Notes under the pieces: model-generated | The model's database searches: none | Told to the model about the DNA's origin: nothing | The model's input: the letters and a program-made list of their open reading frames with translations, nothing else | Shown here: positions 22,470 through 22,789 of the stretch, in pieces | Position numbering within the stretch: the first letter of the stretch is position 1 | How the letters are laid out: each line of letters opens with the position of its first letter | Made by a program: the position numbers and the translations under genes | DNA from: Deltaproteobacteria bacterium | GTDB taxonomy: Bacteria > Desulfobacterota_B > Binatia > UBA9968 | Direction: 5' to 3' | NCBI GenBank assembly: GCA_016193385.1 | Contig: JACPSF010000054.1 | Location: forward strand, 1-22,789 | DNA length: 22,789 bases

Positions 22470-22789
22470 ATGAATCAGACGAATATTTCGAGCAGGATCA
22501 GAGCTCTTGGACCGCTGGGAAGATTGGCACCCGCCGCTCTTGCGCTCGTCGTGGCGGTAGCCTATATCTCCGCCGCTCAACCATTGGCCGCCGCGCCAGC
22601 CCCGAAGCAAGCTCCGAAACCTCGGGCTGTGGCCAAGCCCGGCGGCACTCTCCGCATCGGCGGCGAGCGGGACGCCGCCGATCTCGATCCCCATACGACT
22701 CGCATCGGATGGGACGTCAACATCATGCAGAACGTGTACTCCGGGCTGGTCCGAGCCGGGACCGATATCCTGCCCCAGCCGGACCTGGC
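22470..22789 (+). CDS. Peptide/nickel-type ABC substrate-binding protein (SBP_bac_5), partial
   Basis: ATG 22470 follows GAGGAG. About 106 codons are visible before the right edge. A signal sequence covers about residues 1-42 (basic start, then LAPAALALVVAVAYISAAQP), followed by a Lys/Pro/Ala linker. The mature start GGTLRIGGERDAADLDPHTT then NVYSGLVRAGTD is the classic opening of family 5 periplasmic binding proteins (DppA/OppA/NikA group). These capture oligopeptides or similar ligands for an ABC importer, whose permease and ATPase genes probably lie beyond the window. Next to an amidohydrolase and a peptidase it suggests import of an amide or peptide substrate. Confidence 0.9.
   Translation, partial: MNQTNISSRIRALGPLGRLAPAALALVVAVAYISAAQPLAAAPAPKQAPKPRAVAKPGGTLRIGGERDAADLDPHTTRIGWDVNIMQNVYSGLVRAGTDILPQPDL

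Noticed and set aside
1..22789. CRISPR array or complete prophage/IS
   Set aside because: No regularly spaced repeats, cas genes, integrase, transposase or phage structural genes were seen.

Overview
The window looks like a piece of chromosome from an uncultivated, fairly GC-rich Gram-negative bacterium. LpxA (lipid A synthesis) and several Sec signal peptides imply an outer membrane and periplasm. GlnE and YacG add a proteobacteria-like housekeeping signature. The mix of ABC_sub_bind and SBP_bac_5 binding proteins, SDR and amidohydrolase genes resembles soil or groundwater lineages such as Methylomirabilota/Rokubacteria, Tectomicrobia or Binatia. That placement is inference only.

Layout. 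(1) 1-124: start of a cupin-like gene on the minus strand, then a short doubtful plus-strand ORF (242-430). (2) 438-7507: seven co-directional minus-strand genes that could form one transcription unit. In transcription order they are a secreted histidine phosphatase-like protein, a beta-helix protein, an ABC_sub_bind periplasmic binding protein, a secreted redoxin, a Cache-HAMP histidine kinase, a DivK-like receiver and an NtrC-type regulator. The redoxin is the highlight: its frame is interrupted only by one TGA, exactly where the peroxidatic cysteine should be. A SECIS-like hairpin follows at the right distance, so it is very probably a selenoprotein that ordinary gene callers split in two. 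The NtrC gene carries an out-of-frame deletion just before the GAFTGA loop, and the kinase has Asn for Asp in its G1 box, so the signalling arm may be decaying.

(3) 7861-13302: glnE, a small secreted protein of unknown function, convergent yacG-lpxA, and an SDR oxidoreductase. (4) 13393-14709: an ArsB/NhaD-type ion transporter. (5) 14805-18359: an accessory island marked by three direct copies of a tRNA-Gly-like 3' end (T-arm, acceptor strand and CCA). It holds an AbrB/RelE-type toxin-antitoxin pair, a stand-alone Schlafen-type AlbA_2 protein, a MITE-like element, a DUF4160/DUF2442 pair, and a HigBA module whose toxin is frameshifted by one base. (6) 18365-22789: a minus-strand catabolic cluster (amidohydrolase, M20 peptidase, polysaccharide deacetylase-like protein) divergent from a truncated peptide/nickel-type binding protein gene, suggesting uptake and hydrolysis of an amide- or peptide-like compound.

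Several genes (10961, 13393, 17532, 18210, perhaps 7861) have a -10-like box only 5-7 nt before the start codon and no good Shine-Dalgarno, which suggests leaderless transcripts. No intact tRNA, rRNA, CRISPR array or complete IS was found.
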